Shown: positions 50,869 through 60,265 of the stretch, piece by piece | Layout of the letters: each line of letters begins with the position of its first letter | How positions within the stretch are numbered: position 1 is the first letter of the stretch | NCBI GenBank assembly: GCA_905234755.1 | Contig: CAJOIT010000002.1 | Span: forward strand, 152,405-216,404 | Origin: an uncultured Bacteroidales bacterium | GTDB lineage: Bacteria; Bacteroidota; Bacteroidia; Bacteroidales; ML635J-15 | Length of the DNA stretch: 64,000 nt | Reading direction: 5' to 3' | Made by a program: the position numbers and the translations under genes | The notes under the pieces: generated by a model | What the model saw: only the letters and a program-made list of their open reading frames with translations | Databases searched by the model: none | Told to the model about the DNA's origin: nothing

Positions 50869-53800
50869 ATGTCGAGACAATTTTCAGAAGCAACACGAGT
50901 ACAGATACCAGCTATCTTGCATCTCATTCGGTTAGGATACAAATATCTACCCAAAATAGGGAGATATGACCAGAAAACAAACATACTAACCACTATTTTT
51001 ACTCATAATGTCAAGAAATTGAATCCAGATATGTCTGCCGAGGAAATAAAATCATTTCTTGACAAACTTATAAGGATTTTGAACAACGATGATTTAGGTC
51101 GCGAATTTTATCAAATATTGTCGGCAAATAGCGGAATAAAACTAATCGATTTTGACAATCCCGAAAATAACGAATGGCATGTCACTTCTGAATTTCCATG
51201 CGAAAACAAAGACACTGGCGACAATTTCAGACCAGATATCACATGCTTTGTAAACGGATTGCCACTTGCATTTATTGAAGTAAAGAAACCTAATAATCAC
51301 GAAGGTATCCTTGCCGAAAGAGACAGGATTGACAAGCGCATGAGCAGAAATTGTTTCAGACGGTTCTTCAACATAACGCAATTGATGATTTTTTCAAACA
51401 ACCAAGAATATGACAACGACAATCGCGTTCCTATTCAAGGTGCTTTTTATTGCTGTACAGCCCCAAAGAAAGCATTTTTCAATGTTTTTAGGGAAGAAAA
51501 CAAGAATTTTGTAAGTAATTTCCCTTATAAAAACATAACAGAGGAAGAAGAGAATGTCGTTCTCAAAACAAACAACTGCATTGTTATTAAAAACGAAAAA
51601 GAATATCACACAAATAAGAATGTTGATACTCCAACCAATCGTATTCTAACATCAATGCTATGCAAAGAGCGTTTTCTATATCTACTCAGATATGGCATTG
51701 CATACGTTGAACAGAAGATAGACCTTGAAGACGGCACACAAGGCACCGAATTGCAAAAACATATCATGCGGTATCAGCAGTTATTCGCCTCCTTGGCAAT
51801 CAGAAAAACCTTAGACAAAGGGAAAAAAAGCGGTATAATCTGGCACACACAAGGAAGCGGCAAGACTGCATTAGCTTACTATTCTGTGAAAAGTTTGACT
51901 GATTATTTTGCAAAACACAATACCGTAGCCAAATTTTATTTCATTGTTGACCGTATTGACCTAATGGAACAGGCAACAGACGAATTTGTAGCAAGAGGTC
52001 TTGTTGTTCGCAATGCTATAAGTCGCGAGGAGCTGATGACCGACATCAGCAGTAATGCAATTACAGAGAATAGCGATGGTAAACTTGAAATAATGGTCGT
52101 AAATATACAGAAATTCAAGGAAGACTCGAAGAAAGTTGAAATCGACAATAAATATAATACTAAGCTACAAAGAATTTTCTTTATCGATGAAGCACATCGC
52201 GGATATAAACCACAAGGTAGTTTCTTAGCCAACTTATTGGATGCTGACAGAGATGCAGTAAAGATTGCACTGACAGGAACTCCACTATTAAAAGAGGAAA
52301 AAGAATCGTGGCGCGTATTTGGCAACTACATACACGTATACTACTACGACAAGTCTATTGCCGATGGTTATACTCGCAAACTTATGCGCGAGCCTATCGA
52401 AACCATATACAGGGAAAGAATAGAAAACATCTTAGACGAACTTGCAGGAAACATACAAGTCAAGAAAAGCGACATCGATAGGAACAAGATTATTGAGCAC
52501 GAAAGCTACCTAAACGCACTACTTGACTACATCATTGAAGACTTCCGCCGTTTCCGAAAAGAACAAGACGATGATTCTGTCGGTGCAATGATTGTGTGCA
52601 AGACCAATTCACAAGCACGCAAATTATATAGTTTATGGCAGGAACGCTTCAAAAATGCGCAAAAAATCCTATTGTATCAAGAAAATAAATTATTACGTGC
52701 AGCAGAACCAATGGTTATTTCATACGGATACAAGCCTTTAACCGCGTCACTTATACTTCACGACGAAGGAGATAAGGAAGAAAGAAAAGACTACATTAAA
52801 GGCTTCAAAAAAATGATGAATGTTGATGTACTTATTGTAAACAAGATGCTGCTTACTGGATTTGACGCACCCAGACTAAAAAAACTATACCTAGGCAGAT
52901 CGCTTGATGGACACGATTTGCTTCAGGCTCTTACTCGCGTAAACCGACCATACAAAGATTTCAAATATGGATATGTTGTTGACTTCGTAAATATTAAAGA
53001 AAACTTCGAAGCTACTAACGACAGGTACTTACGCGAATTAAATCGTACAGCAGACGAAAGCGCCCCCCATGCAGAAGAAATCGGACAATCCGTTTTGGTT
53101 GATAAAGAGGAAGTGGCAGAGAAAATCCAACAGGTAAAGAGCGTATTGTTTAACTTCACGACCGACAACAAAGAAGAATTCAGAAAGGAACTTGACGATG
53201 TGGAATCCAAGGATAGCTTGTACGAACTACGCAACACTCTTATTGAAGCCAAAGCTATTATCAATCAAGTACGTTCCTTCGGCGATGAAGAAACAAAGGA
53301 GATAATAAGTAAACTTCCACTTGGTACTATACCGACATTGATTACAGAGGTAACCAACCGCATTGAACGCATCAACCTACTTGAAAATACAGAACACAAA
53401 GCCGATGTTTCCAGCATTATCAATGTAGCTCTTTCCGAACTTGAATTTGAGTTCAAGAAAGGTATTCCAGAAGAACTGCGTATAATAATCAACGACATCA
53501 AGGAACGTTGCGAACGTGTTCAGGCTGAATTTGAAGCCAATTTCGACCAGAAAGAAGAAAAATATGTACTGCTGGCAGATGAATTCCGTGAATATTTCCG
53601 CAAGAAAGGATTTGTCCCACAAGATACAGCCGATGCAAAGGCAAGCATAAAGTATATGGACGAAGTTATGAAGAAAATACGCGAAATAAATCATCGCAAC
53701 AACATGCTAAAAAAGAAATATAATGGCGATGAGCGTTTTGTCCGCATCCACAAGCGCCTGAACGAAACAAATCAAAAACGCGAAAAACCAATCATCTCAG

Positions 53801-54036
53801 CTCAGGAATACGAAATTGCCGAAAACTTGTCGAAAATGAAGTCGTACATTGACAATATGTTGTTTCTGAACATCAATATTCTGGACAACGAAGATAATTT
53901 CAAGCAAGACACACTTTCCATTATTGGAAACGAACTTAGAGAAATGAACTTAAACGATTGCACCATACAAGACCGCAAATTCATCAACAACTTAATAACA
54001 ACCGAATATCTACAACAATACAACTACGCATACTAA
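50869..54036 (+). CDS. hsdR: Type I restriction enzyme, HsdR endonuclease/translocase subunit
   Basis: 1055 residues. The N-terminal PD-(D/E)xK nuclease is RPDITCFVNGLPLAFIEVKKP (~residues 122-143). Superfamily 2 translocase motifs: Walker A HTQGSGKTALAYYS, DEAH box FFIDEAHRGYKP, motif III ALTGTPL, and LLTGFDAPRLKKLYLGR with QALTRVNRPY. The C-terminal helical part joins the methylase core. It translocates DNA and cuts when two complexes collide. First gene of the locus, followed by hsdM after 11 bases. Codon use is more A/T-rich than in dnaK, consistent with acquisition. Confidence 0.96.
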   Translation: MSRQFSEATRVQIPAILHLIRLGYKYLPKIGRYDQKTNILTTIFTHNVKKLNPDMSAEEIKSFLDKLIRILNNDDLGREFYQILSANSGIKLIDFDNPENNEWHVTSEFPCENKDTGDNFRPDITCFVNGLPLAFIEVKKPNNHEGILAERDRIDKRMSRNCFRRFFNITQLMIFSNNQEYDNDNRVPIQGAFYCCTAPKKAFFNVFREENKNFVSNFPYKNITEEEENVVLKTNNCIVIKNEKEYHTNKNVDTPTNRILTSMLCKERFLYLLRYGIAYVEQKIDLEDGTQGTELQKHIMRYQQLFASLAIRKTLDKGKKSGIIWHTQGSGKTALAYYSVKSLTDYFAKHNTVAKFYFIVDRIDLMEQATDEFVARGLVVRNAISREELMTDISSNAITENSDGKLEIMVVNIQKFKEDSKKVEIDNKYNTKLQRIFFIDEAHRGYKPQGSFLANLLDADRDAVKIALTGTPLLKEEKESWRVFGNYIHVYYYDKSIADGYTRKLMREPIETIYRERIENILDELAGNIQVKKSDIDRNKIIEHESYLNALLDYIIEDFRRFRKEQDDDSVGAMIVCKTNSQARKLYSLWQERFKNAQKILLYQENKLLRAAEPMVISYGYKPLTASLILHDEGDKEERKDYIKGFKKMMNVDVLIVNKMLLTGFDAPRLKKLYLGRSLDGHDLLQALTRVNRPYKDFKYGYVVDFVNIKENFEATNDRYLRELNRTADESAPHAEEIGQSVLVDKEEVAEKIQQVKSVLFNFTTDNKEEFRKELDDVESKDSLYELRNTLIEAKAIINQVRSFGDEETKEIISKLPLGTIPTLITEVTNRIERINLLENTEHKADVSSIINVALSELEFEFKKGIPEELRIIINDIKERCERVQAEFEANFDQKEEKYVLLADEFREYFRKKGFVPQDTADAKASIKYMDEVMKKIREINHRNNMLKKKYNGDERFVRIHKRLNETNQKREKPIISAQEYEIAENLSKMKSYIDNMLFLNINILDNEDNFKQDTLSIIGNELREMNLNDCTIQDRKFINNLITTEYLQQYNYAY

Positions 54037-54047
54037 TAGAATACAAT

Positions 54048-55697
54048 ATGACTAATGAAGATATAAGCAAGGCGACCATCGCCCTTATTGACTCGCTGAA
54101 GAGTACAACTAGCGCATTTGGTCTGGCAGGAACTGGCAGCGAATACAAGATTGTTATAGAATTGTTCCTATACAAGTTTTTCAACGACAAATTCGGATAC
54201 GAAGCCAAGAAAGACAAAGTATATGGGCCACGGCTTGCCAAAGCGGACAAATGGGATGCAGAATACGACAAGTTTACAGAAGATGAAGTTGAAGACCTGT
54301 TTAGTTATCTGCCTGCAGCAGTCCCAAGGCTCAAGCCAGAACATAGTTTATCGCATCTGTATAATTCGTCAACATCTGGCGATTTTTCCACTCTGCTCGA
54401 TGCTACATTAGTTGACATTTCAAACCTGAATGCCGATCATTTTTCTGTAACGACATCAGGAAAACATAAAGTAAATATTTTTAGTCCAGTTACAACAGAA
54501 CTGCGTGATACCCAGAAACGTGATGAATTTGCGAAATCGCTTATGCGAAATGTGGCATCGTTCAATTTCGAAGATGTATTTTCTGAGAAATACGACTTCT
54601 TCTCACGAATTTTTGAACATTTGTTAAAGGGGTTTAACAATGCAGGAGGCGGCAAATACGCCGAATATTATACACCCCGTGCTATTGCACAAGTAATGGC
54701 ACGACTATTGGTAGGTAAAGCCACCGACCTGCGAAGTATTACTTGTTACGACCCCGCAGCCGGAACAGGAACTCTGCTTATGGCATTAGCTCATCAGATT
54801 GGAGAAAACCGCTGTTCCATCTTCAGTCAAGACATTTCGGAAAAGTCAAGCGACATGCTTCGCCTGAACCTAATACTCAACAACTTGTCAGCATCACTGC
54901 CCAATGTTGTGCAAGGCAACACTCTTACAGAACCATCGCACAAAGAAGCAAATGGCATGTTAAAGAAATTCGACTTTATAGTTTCCAATCCCCCATTTAA
55001 ACTTGATTTTCCTGAATTCCGTGACACTCTTGCCGCCGACTCCATACGCTTTTGGGCTGGAGTTCCAAACGCAGTAAAAACTGTTGACCCCAATAAGCCT
55101 AAGATGGCTATATACACCTGCTTCCTGCAACATGCGCTCAACTGTCTGAAACCAAACGGCAAAGCTGCAATTGTAATTCCTACCGGATTCATAACAGCCA
55201 AAAGCGGAGTTGAAAAAAAGATTCTACAACGGATTGTCGATGAACATTGGGTATATGGATGCGTTTCGATGCCCAGCAACGTATTTGCAACAACAGGAAC
55301 TAACGTATCGGTTATTTTCTTCGACAAATCGGCCCAAGCCGACAAGGTTATCCTAATAGATGCAAGCAAACTTGGCATGGAATATAAAGAAGGCAACAAC
55401 CAGAAACGGAAACTGCTAGACGAAGAAGTAGATAAAATTGTAAATACTTTTATAAACAAAGAGTCTATCGAGGATTTCTCTGTTGCTGTCACTTATGAGG
55501 ACATCAAAGCCAAAGGCTACAGCCTTTCTGCAGGTCAGTATTTCGACATCAGGATTGAATATGTTGACATCAGTGAAGACGAGTTCAACGCTCAGATGAA
55601 AGCCGACACCGACGAACTTGCCACAATGTTTGAGGAAAGCCGTAAACTCGAGAAAGAAATTATGCAGCAGCTGGGACAACTGAACTTTGTAAAGTAA
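54048..55697 (+). CDS. hsdM: Type I restriction-modification, HsdM adenine methyltransferase
   Basis: 549 residues from ATG 54048; a longer in-frame start at 53958 overlaps hsdR and is rejected. N-terminal HsdM_N helical domain (~residues 5-165), then the N6-adenine methylase core with SAM motif YDPAAGTGTLLMALAHQ and catalytic FIVSNPPF. Methylates adenine in the recognition sequence set by HsdS. Followed after 14 bases by the AlbA_2 gene instead of hsdS. Confidence 0.96.
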   Translation: MTNEDISKATIALIDSLKSTTSAFGLAGTGSEYKIVIELFLYKFFNDKFGYEAKKDKVYGPRLAKADKWDAEYDKFTEDEVEDLFSYLPAAVPRLKPEHSLSHLYNSSTSGDFSTLLDATLVDISNLNADHFSVTTSGKHKVNIFSPVTTELRDTQKRDEFAKSLMRNVASFNFEDVFSEKYDFFSRIFEHLLKGFNNAGGGKYAEYYTPRAIAQVMARLLVGKATDLRSITCYDPAAGTGTLLMALAHQIGENRCSIFSQDISEKSSDMLRLNLILNNLSASLPNVVQGNTLTEPSHKEANGMLKKFDFIVSNPPFKLDFPEFRDTLAADSIRFWAGVPNAVKTVDPNKPKMAIYTCFLQHALNCLKPNGKAAIVIPTGFITAKSGVEKKILQRIVDEHWVYGCVSMPSNVFATTGTNVSVIFFDKSAQADKVILIDASKLGMEYKEGNNQKRKLLDEEVDKIVNTFINKESIEDFSVAVTYEDIKAKGYSLSAGQYFDIRIEYVDISEDEFNAQMKADTDELATMFEESRKLEKEIMQQLGQLNFVK

Positions 55698-55711
55698 CTG
55701 GAGGACAAGCA

Positions 55712-57325
55712 ATGACTTTCGAAGAATCCGAAAAAATAGAATTGAAACAAAGGCTCAACGAAGCGCTTCCTAAAGAAATCGTTGCTTTTCTAAACACCGA
55801 TGGCGGTATTGTATATATTGGAGTAAACGATGACGGAACAATTTGTGGAATAAAAAATCTGGATGAAACTCTCAAAAAAATTGCCGACATTTTGGAAAAC
55901 CAAATTCTGCCAGATCCGCGACACTTAGTAGAACTCGGAACTAAATTCGTTGAAAACAAACATGTTATTGAAATAAAGATTCAGAAAGGCGATGGCCTTT
56001 ACTACATAAAAAAATACGGACGCAGTTCTCAAGGTTGTTATATTCGTCTAGGGTCCACTTGCCGTTCAATGACCGAGGAACAAATAAATCATATACACAA
56101 TAAATATTTGGACTCTAAGGTAAAAATCACAGAAATTGCAAGTTGGATAAAAGAACCGACATTCCAGTACCTGAAACTTTTGCTTATTGAAAAGGGGTTC
56201 ACAATAAACGAAAAAACTTTTGACGAAAACTTTCATCTGCTTACAAAGGAAGGGAAATACAACAAAATGGCAGAACTTCTGGCCGACAAGAACGAGGTGT
56301 CAATCAAAGTTGTGCGCTTCAAAGGCAAAGAAAAAGCCGATGGGATTGCAATTCGCAACGAATACGGTGAAAAATGCCTTATTGTTGCAATGAAACAAGC
56401 GTTTGACTACTGCTCCGATGTCATAAACGAAACACGCACAAGTTTTAGCAAAGGGACTCGTATCAACACCCCGCTTTTCAATAAGGATGCATTCCGCGAA
56501 GCGTGGTTCAACGCCTGCCTGCACAACAACTGGGCAGACGGCACTCCTCCTGCAATATATATTTACACCGACCGCCTAGAAATAATATCCACTGGCGGAC
56601 TTCCTGCCAACCTCTCAAAAACCGATTTTTTCAAGGGCATATCAAAACCGGTGAACGAAGAACTCGCCAAACTATTCATCCGTCTCGACCTTATGGAACA
56701 GACAGGATACGGCATACCTCTTGTAACAAAACACTACGGTGAAAAGGCTTTTGAATTTTTGGATTTCTTTTTGCGCGTTACCATTCCATTCGCCTTCGAA
56801 ATAGAAAACGACACACAGCAATCGAACGCTGTCTCTGTGGAAGAAACTGTGGAAGAAACTGTGGAAGAAACTGTAAAAAAAATTGTCGTACTGATAAAAA
56901 CAAATCCCAATATTACCGCGAAAGAATTAGCCTCCGCTCTGAAACTGACACGCAGAGGCATAGAAGAGAGAATCAAATCGCTTAAAGCAAGCGGAATAAT
57001 CAGGCACATCGGCCCGACCAAAGGAGGCTATTGGGAAGTTGTCGGGCAAAATCATAGTGTCACCACAGAAAACATCGTAGAAAACATCGCAGAAAGCATC
57101 GTAGAAAACATCGTAGAAAAGTTGCCTGCGACACAAGCCCAAATAGTTAGGATTATAGCGCAAAAGCCTTCAATATCTGCCAAGGGAATCGCCGAAGAAT
57201 TGTCAATCGCGCCACGAAATATACAAGTGCATATAAAGAAACTACAAGAACAAGGTCTTATCCGCCGTGTAGGCCCCGACAAGGGAGGACATTGGGAGAT
57301 AATAACCGAGTCATCAACAAGATAA
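55712..57325 (+). CDS. AlbA_2 (Schlafen-like) / HATPase_c_4 protein with two winged-helix domains, inside the hsd locus
   Basis: 537 residues. Domains in order: AlbA_2 nucleic-acid-binding domain (~5-125; ELKQRL, AFLNTDGGIVYIGVNDDG), a middle region, a GHKL-like ATPase domain (~255-345; AWFNACLHNNWADG, DRLEIISTGGLP), then two similar winged-helix domains (~395-448 and ~480-532; each with I(T/S)AKxxA and a G(P)xKGGxWE end). The linkers are tandem 12-bp repeats: VEET three times (56837-56872) and ENI/ESI-V/A units four times (57068-57115). Such proteins often accompany type I systems; regulation or a separate defence effector are both possible. Confidence 0.85.
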   Translation: MTFEESEKIELKQRLNEALPKEIVAFLNTDGGIVYIGVNDDGTICGIKNLDETLKKIADILENQILPDPRHLVELGTKFVENKHVIEIKIQKGDGLYYIKKYGRSSQGCYIRLGSTCRSMTEEQINHIHNKYLDSKVKITEIASWIKEPTFQYLKLLLIEKGFTINEKTFDENFHLLTKEGKYNKMAELLADKNEVSIKVVRFKGKEKADGIAIRNEYGEKCLIVAMKQAFDYCSDVINETRTSFSKGTRINTPLFNKDAFREAWFNACLHNNWADGTPPAIYIYTDRLEIISTGGLPANLSKTDFFKGISKPVNEELAKLFIRLDLMEQTGYGIPLVTKHYGEKAFEFLDFFLRVTIPFAFEIENDTQQSNAVSVEETVEETVEETVKKIVVLIKTNPNITAKELASALKLTRRGIEERIKSLKASGIIRHIGPTKGGYWEVVGQNHSVTTENIVENIAESIVENIVEKLPATQAQIVRIIAQKPSISAKGIAEELSIAPRNIQVHIKKLQEQGLIRRVGPDKGGHWEIITESSTR

Positions 57326-57337
57326 CCGCTGAAAATT

Positions 57338-58588
57338 ATGGAATTGAAAAAATATAAGTTAGGTGAGATCTTAGATGTTAAGCGGGGCGCAAGTCTTGTA
57401 GGCGAATATTACTCAACAGAAGGCAAATATGTCCGTCTGACTTGTGGAAATTTTGATTACAATAACAATTGTTTTAAAGAAAATACATCTAAGGATAATA
57501 TATACTATACGGGGGCGATAAAACAGGAATTTATAATGAATGAAGGCGATATTATCACGCCACTTACCGAACAAGCAATTGGTTTGCTTGGTTCTACAGC
57601 AATAATTCCGGAAAGTGACAAATATATTCAAAGTCAAGATGTTGCTAAGATAATTTGCAAAGAGCACCTATTATATCCCAAGTACGCATACTACTTAATT
57701 TCTTCAAAACTTGTAAAAAATCAACTTAGTGCCGCTGCTCAGCAAACAAAGATACGCCATACTTCCCCAGATAAAATAAAAGATTGTGTTGTATGGATTC
57801 CTGACTTGGACATACAAAAACAGATTGGCGACCTATTATCTAATATCGACCACAAAATCGCCCTTAACCGCCGCATAAATGCCAAACTCGAGCAGATAGC
57901 CAAGCGCCTATACGACTATTGGTTTGTGCAGTTTAATTTTCCAGATAAAAATGGCAAGCCATACAAGAGTAGCGGTGGCAAAATGGTGTGGAACGAGGTA
58001 TTGAAACGAGAAGTGCCAGAAGGATGGGAAGTGGTTCCATTGTTCAAAGCGGCAAATATACAATATGGATTTCCTTTTTCGACAGAACTATTTACAGAAG
58101 AACCAACAAATATCCCCATTGTGCGCATTCGAGACATACTTGACGGAACTATATCTGCGTATTCTTTAGAAAATGCTGATGAAAAATATCATTTACAAGA
58201 AGGAGATGTAATTGTAGGAATGGACGGTAATTTTCACATGAATTATTGGCATGATAATAAAGCATATCTAAATCAACGGTGTGTAAGAATACGCCCTTTT
58301 AGCAACTCTACAATATCTTCTATCCAAATATTATATAACATTAAACCATACATTAAAGCAAAAGAGAAAAACGCAAAAGGTTCCACTGTTGGTCACCTAT
58401 CTGATAAGGATCTGAAAAATTTATTTGTTTTACAGCCAAAGACAAATCCTAAATTTAATCCGAGAAGTCATTTTGACGAAATACTAAAACTTATAATCAA
58501 AAACAAACATCAGATATTATCTCTCACCGCCCTCCGCGACAGGTTGTTGCCGCTGCTGATGAACGGGCAGGTGGAAGTGAAAGGATAA
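57338..58588 (+). CDS. hsdS: Type I restriction-modification, HsdS specificity subunit
   Basis: 416 residues with two target-recognition domains (~1-150 and ~220-385), each followed by a conserved helix: QKQIGDLLSNIDHKIALNRRINAKLEQIAKRLYDYWFVQF centrally (written here only as the helix beginning IGDLLSNIDHKI) and LIIKNKHQILSLTALRDRLL at the end. It determines the DNA sequence recognised by the methylase and nuclease. The two TRDs are unlike each other, giving a bipartite site. 12 bases separate it from the AlbA_2 gene and 11 from the next gene. Confidence 0.93.
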   Translation: MELKKYKLGEILDVKRGASLVGEYYSTEGKYVRLTCGNFDYNNNCFKENTSKDNIYYTGAIKQEFIMNEGDIITPLTEQAIGLLGSTAIIPESDKYIQSQDVAKIICKEHLLYPKYAYYLISSKLVKNQLSAAAQQTKIRHTSPDKIKDCVVWIPDLDIQKQIGDLLSNIDHKIALNRRINAKLEQIAKRLYDYWFVQFNFPDKNGKPYKSSGGKMVWNEVLKREVPEGWEVVPLFKAANIQYGFPFSTELFTEEPTNIPIVRIRDILDGTISAYSLENADEKYHLQEGDVIVGMDGNFHMNYWHDNKAYLNQRCVRIRPFSNSTISSIQILYNIKPYIKAKEKNAKGSTVGHLSDKDLKNLFVLQPKTNPKFNPRSHFDEILKLIIKNKHQILSLTALRDRLLPLLMNGQVEVKG

Positions 58589-58599
58589 AGGAAATAATT

Positions 58600-59133
58600 A
58601 TGAGACCTTTTAGCGAAGTAGAAAAACAATACATTCGGGAACTAGTAAACGGGTCTCGTACCTGCCCGACATTATTGGCCAGCCATAACATTACGGAATT
58701 CAACCAACTTCTTGATTTCAAAAATCATAAACTAATTATTCCAATTGAATCATATCCCAAAAACAATTGGGCTGAACCGTTGTTTCCTATAATAGAAAAG
58801 ACAACGCTTGTGGAATATCTCGCAGAAAATGGATACATAATTTTGCTAGAAAACAAAAATAAAATAGACGAATACGGCAATAAGCCTTTATACCCGACAG
58901 AACTTCCGGTTCCTGACAATATCGCGCCACTATTTGAAAAAATCTTTAACTCATCAATAATAGTAAAACCAGAACTTAAAATGCTTGTCGATAACAACTT
59001 CAAGGAATATGAAGAACTGGTACTTGACGAAGCAAAAAAGCAAACCGCGAAAGCAACCGAAAGCATAATTTTGGCTATTGTAGCAGTAATTATATCGGCA
59101 CTTACCTTAATAGCAAATCTGATATTTAACTAA
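58600..59133 (+). CDS. Small protein with C-terminal membrane anchor, last gene of the hsd locus
   Basis: 177 residues. The first ~150 are soluble and mixed alpha/beta, Asn/Lys/Glu-rich (FNQLLDFKNHKLIIPIE, PDNIAPLFEKIFNSSIIVKPEL), and the last ~25 form one membrane helix (SIILAIVAVIISALTLIANLIF), giving a tail-anchored topology. It begins 11 bases after hsdS and ends without a terminator, so belongs to the same operon. I do not recognise a family. A membrane-linked accessory of the restriction system is possible but is only inference. Confidence 0.6.
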   Translation: MRPFSEVEKQYIRELVNGSRTCPTLLASHNITEFNQLLDFKNHKLIIPIESYPKNNWAEPLFPIIEKTTLVEYLAENGYIILLENKNKIDEYGNKPLYPTELPVPDNIAPLFEKIFNSSIIVKPELKMLVDNNFKEYEELVLDEAKKQTAKATESIILAIVAVIISALTLIANLIFN

Positions 59134-59144
59134 CCAATTTGTAT

Positions 59145-59152
59145 TACCTTTG
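59145..59152 (+). promoter_or_regulatory. -7 promoter element of the collapsed AlbA_2 gene, copy 1 of a duplicated segment
   Basis: TACCTTTG within a ~63-base segment (59131-59193) that recurs with few changes at 59771-59834, including the following ACATCGGGTATGGA start region. Confidence 0.6.
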
Positions 59153-59182
59153 CAAAGCAACTAAGGGATAAAAACATCGGGT

Positions 59183-59689
59183 ATGGAATCACAGAATATT
59201 GAATATAAGCAAAGTTGGAAGGATGAGTATCGCAATAGTGTTGTGGCAGAAATGATGAAGACATTGAACTATGTGAATATGTTCAATCATGGTATCTCTG
59301 AAGTACAGGAACTTCTCAAAGAGAACAATAGTCCGGAAGCCGAATTCAATGTTAATTATGTTACAGCATTCAGCGTAGTAATAAGAGATGAAGATGTCGC
59401 CTACAACACATCAACTGTTCACCAACTGTTCACCAACCTGTCTACACAAGATAAATCTTTGATAATAAATTTAAAAGAACAGCAATTATCGACATCGGAA
59501 CTTCAACTGTTCACCAACTGTTCACCTCAAAGCAAACAGCTTTTTATAAAGCAGGTCATCACTCCAAATATAGAGAATGGTATTATTGCTATGACACATC
59601 CCGAAACGCCACATCATCCACGGCAAAAATACTATCTAACAGAACTTGGATTAAAAATTCTAGAAATGCTACAAAACAACAAACAATAA
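59183..59689 (+). pseudogene. Internally deleted AlbA_2-family gene
   Basis: 168 residues that join the first ~17 residues of an AlbA_2 protein (MESQNIEYKQSWKDEYR) straight to the C-terminal part (SVVAEMMKTLNYVNMFNHGI...QELLKENNSPEAEF), which in full-length relatives is ~350 residues further on. The AlbA_2 core and ATPase domain are lost. The frame is intact and a promoter precedes it, so a short protein may still be made. The C-terminal winged-helix part contains duplicated CTGTTCACCAA units (59421-59450 and 59508-59530), encoding QLFTN twice. Confidence 0.7.
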
Positions 59690-59770
59690 GGTGCCAACAG
59701 AAATATGACATATCAACTAGCAAAAAAATAAAGTATTAACCAAATCCACACAACGAGTAGAAAATCTATT

Positions 59771-59875
59771 TAAACCAAATTATATTACCTTTGCAAAGCA
59801 ACAAAAGGGAGAAAAACATCGGGTATGGAGTCAAATTGTGCAGTTGAGAATGGCACAAATTCTTATGTAGCATAA
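59771..59875 (+). pseudogene. Duplicated promoter and start of an AlbA_2 gene, decayed
   Basis: 59771-59834 repeats the promoter, leader and start of the preceding gene (TACCTTTG at 59786-59793, ATG at 59825). The frame then diverges and stops after 16 codons at 59875. This looks like the stump of a second AlbA_2 gene copy. Between the two (59690-59770) a short segment CGAGTAGAAAATCT matches the hairpin at 59936. Confidence 0.65.
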
Positions 59876-59935
59876 ACTCGTAATCATACATTTTCCAATC
59901 GGTGACTGGAATTTCTCTGGGAAATGATACCTAGA

Positions 59936-60163
59936 AGATTTTCCACGCAGTGAGTAGAAAATCTGAGAACAATTTGCAGGCAGTGATTGCAAAATTGCAG
60001 AAATACAGCAAAAAACATTGTGAACGCAGTGCGTTCACAATCTATAATCTTCCACAAGTTGTGGAAAAATTATTTTGCAATAGTAATGTCGGTGCAAATG
60101 TCGTTTATTTCCGCATTACAAATGCTGATATTCAATCGTGTCGGATTATAAATCCGACACAAC
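59936..60163. repeat. Cluster of five consecutive hairpins
   Basis: In the 576-base gap before the transposase: AGATTTT...AAAATCT (59936-59964), CAATTTGCA...TTGCAAAATTG (59970-59997), perfect 11-bp ATTGTGAACGC-AGT-GCGTTCACAAT (60017-60041), TTCCACAA-G-TTGTGGAA (60050-60066) and perfect 10-bp GTGTCGGATT-ATA-AATCCGACAC (60138-60160). The first three carry GCAGTG between the arms. No protein is convincing here. 60103-60163 recurs inverted at 62290-62378. Confidence 0.7.
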
Positions 60164-60265
60164 CGCAAAAATTTCATATTTTGGCGGTGCAAAATTTTGA
60201 AATGGCGGTGTAAAATTGTAATTTTGGCGGTGTAAAATTTCACTGGCAAATGGAGAGGAAAGAAT

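Noticed and set aside
53958..54047. Upstream in-frame start for hsdM
   Set aside because: It would put 30 residues translated from the hsdR C-terminus in front of the usual HsdM start MTNEDISKA.
59950..60213. 87-codon frame over the hairpin cluster
   Set aside because: Runs through five palindromes and a dispersed repeat; the sequence reflects hairpin arms, not a protein family.
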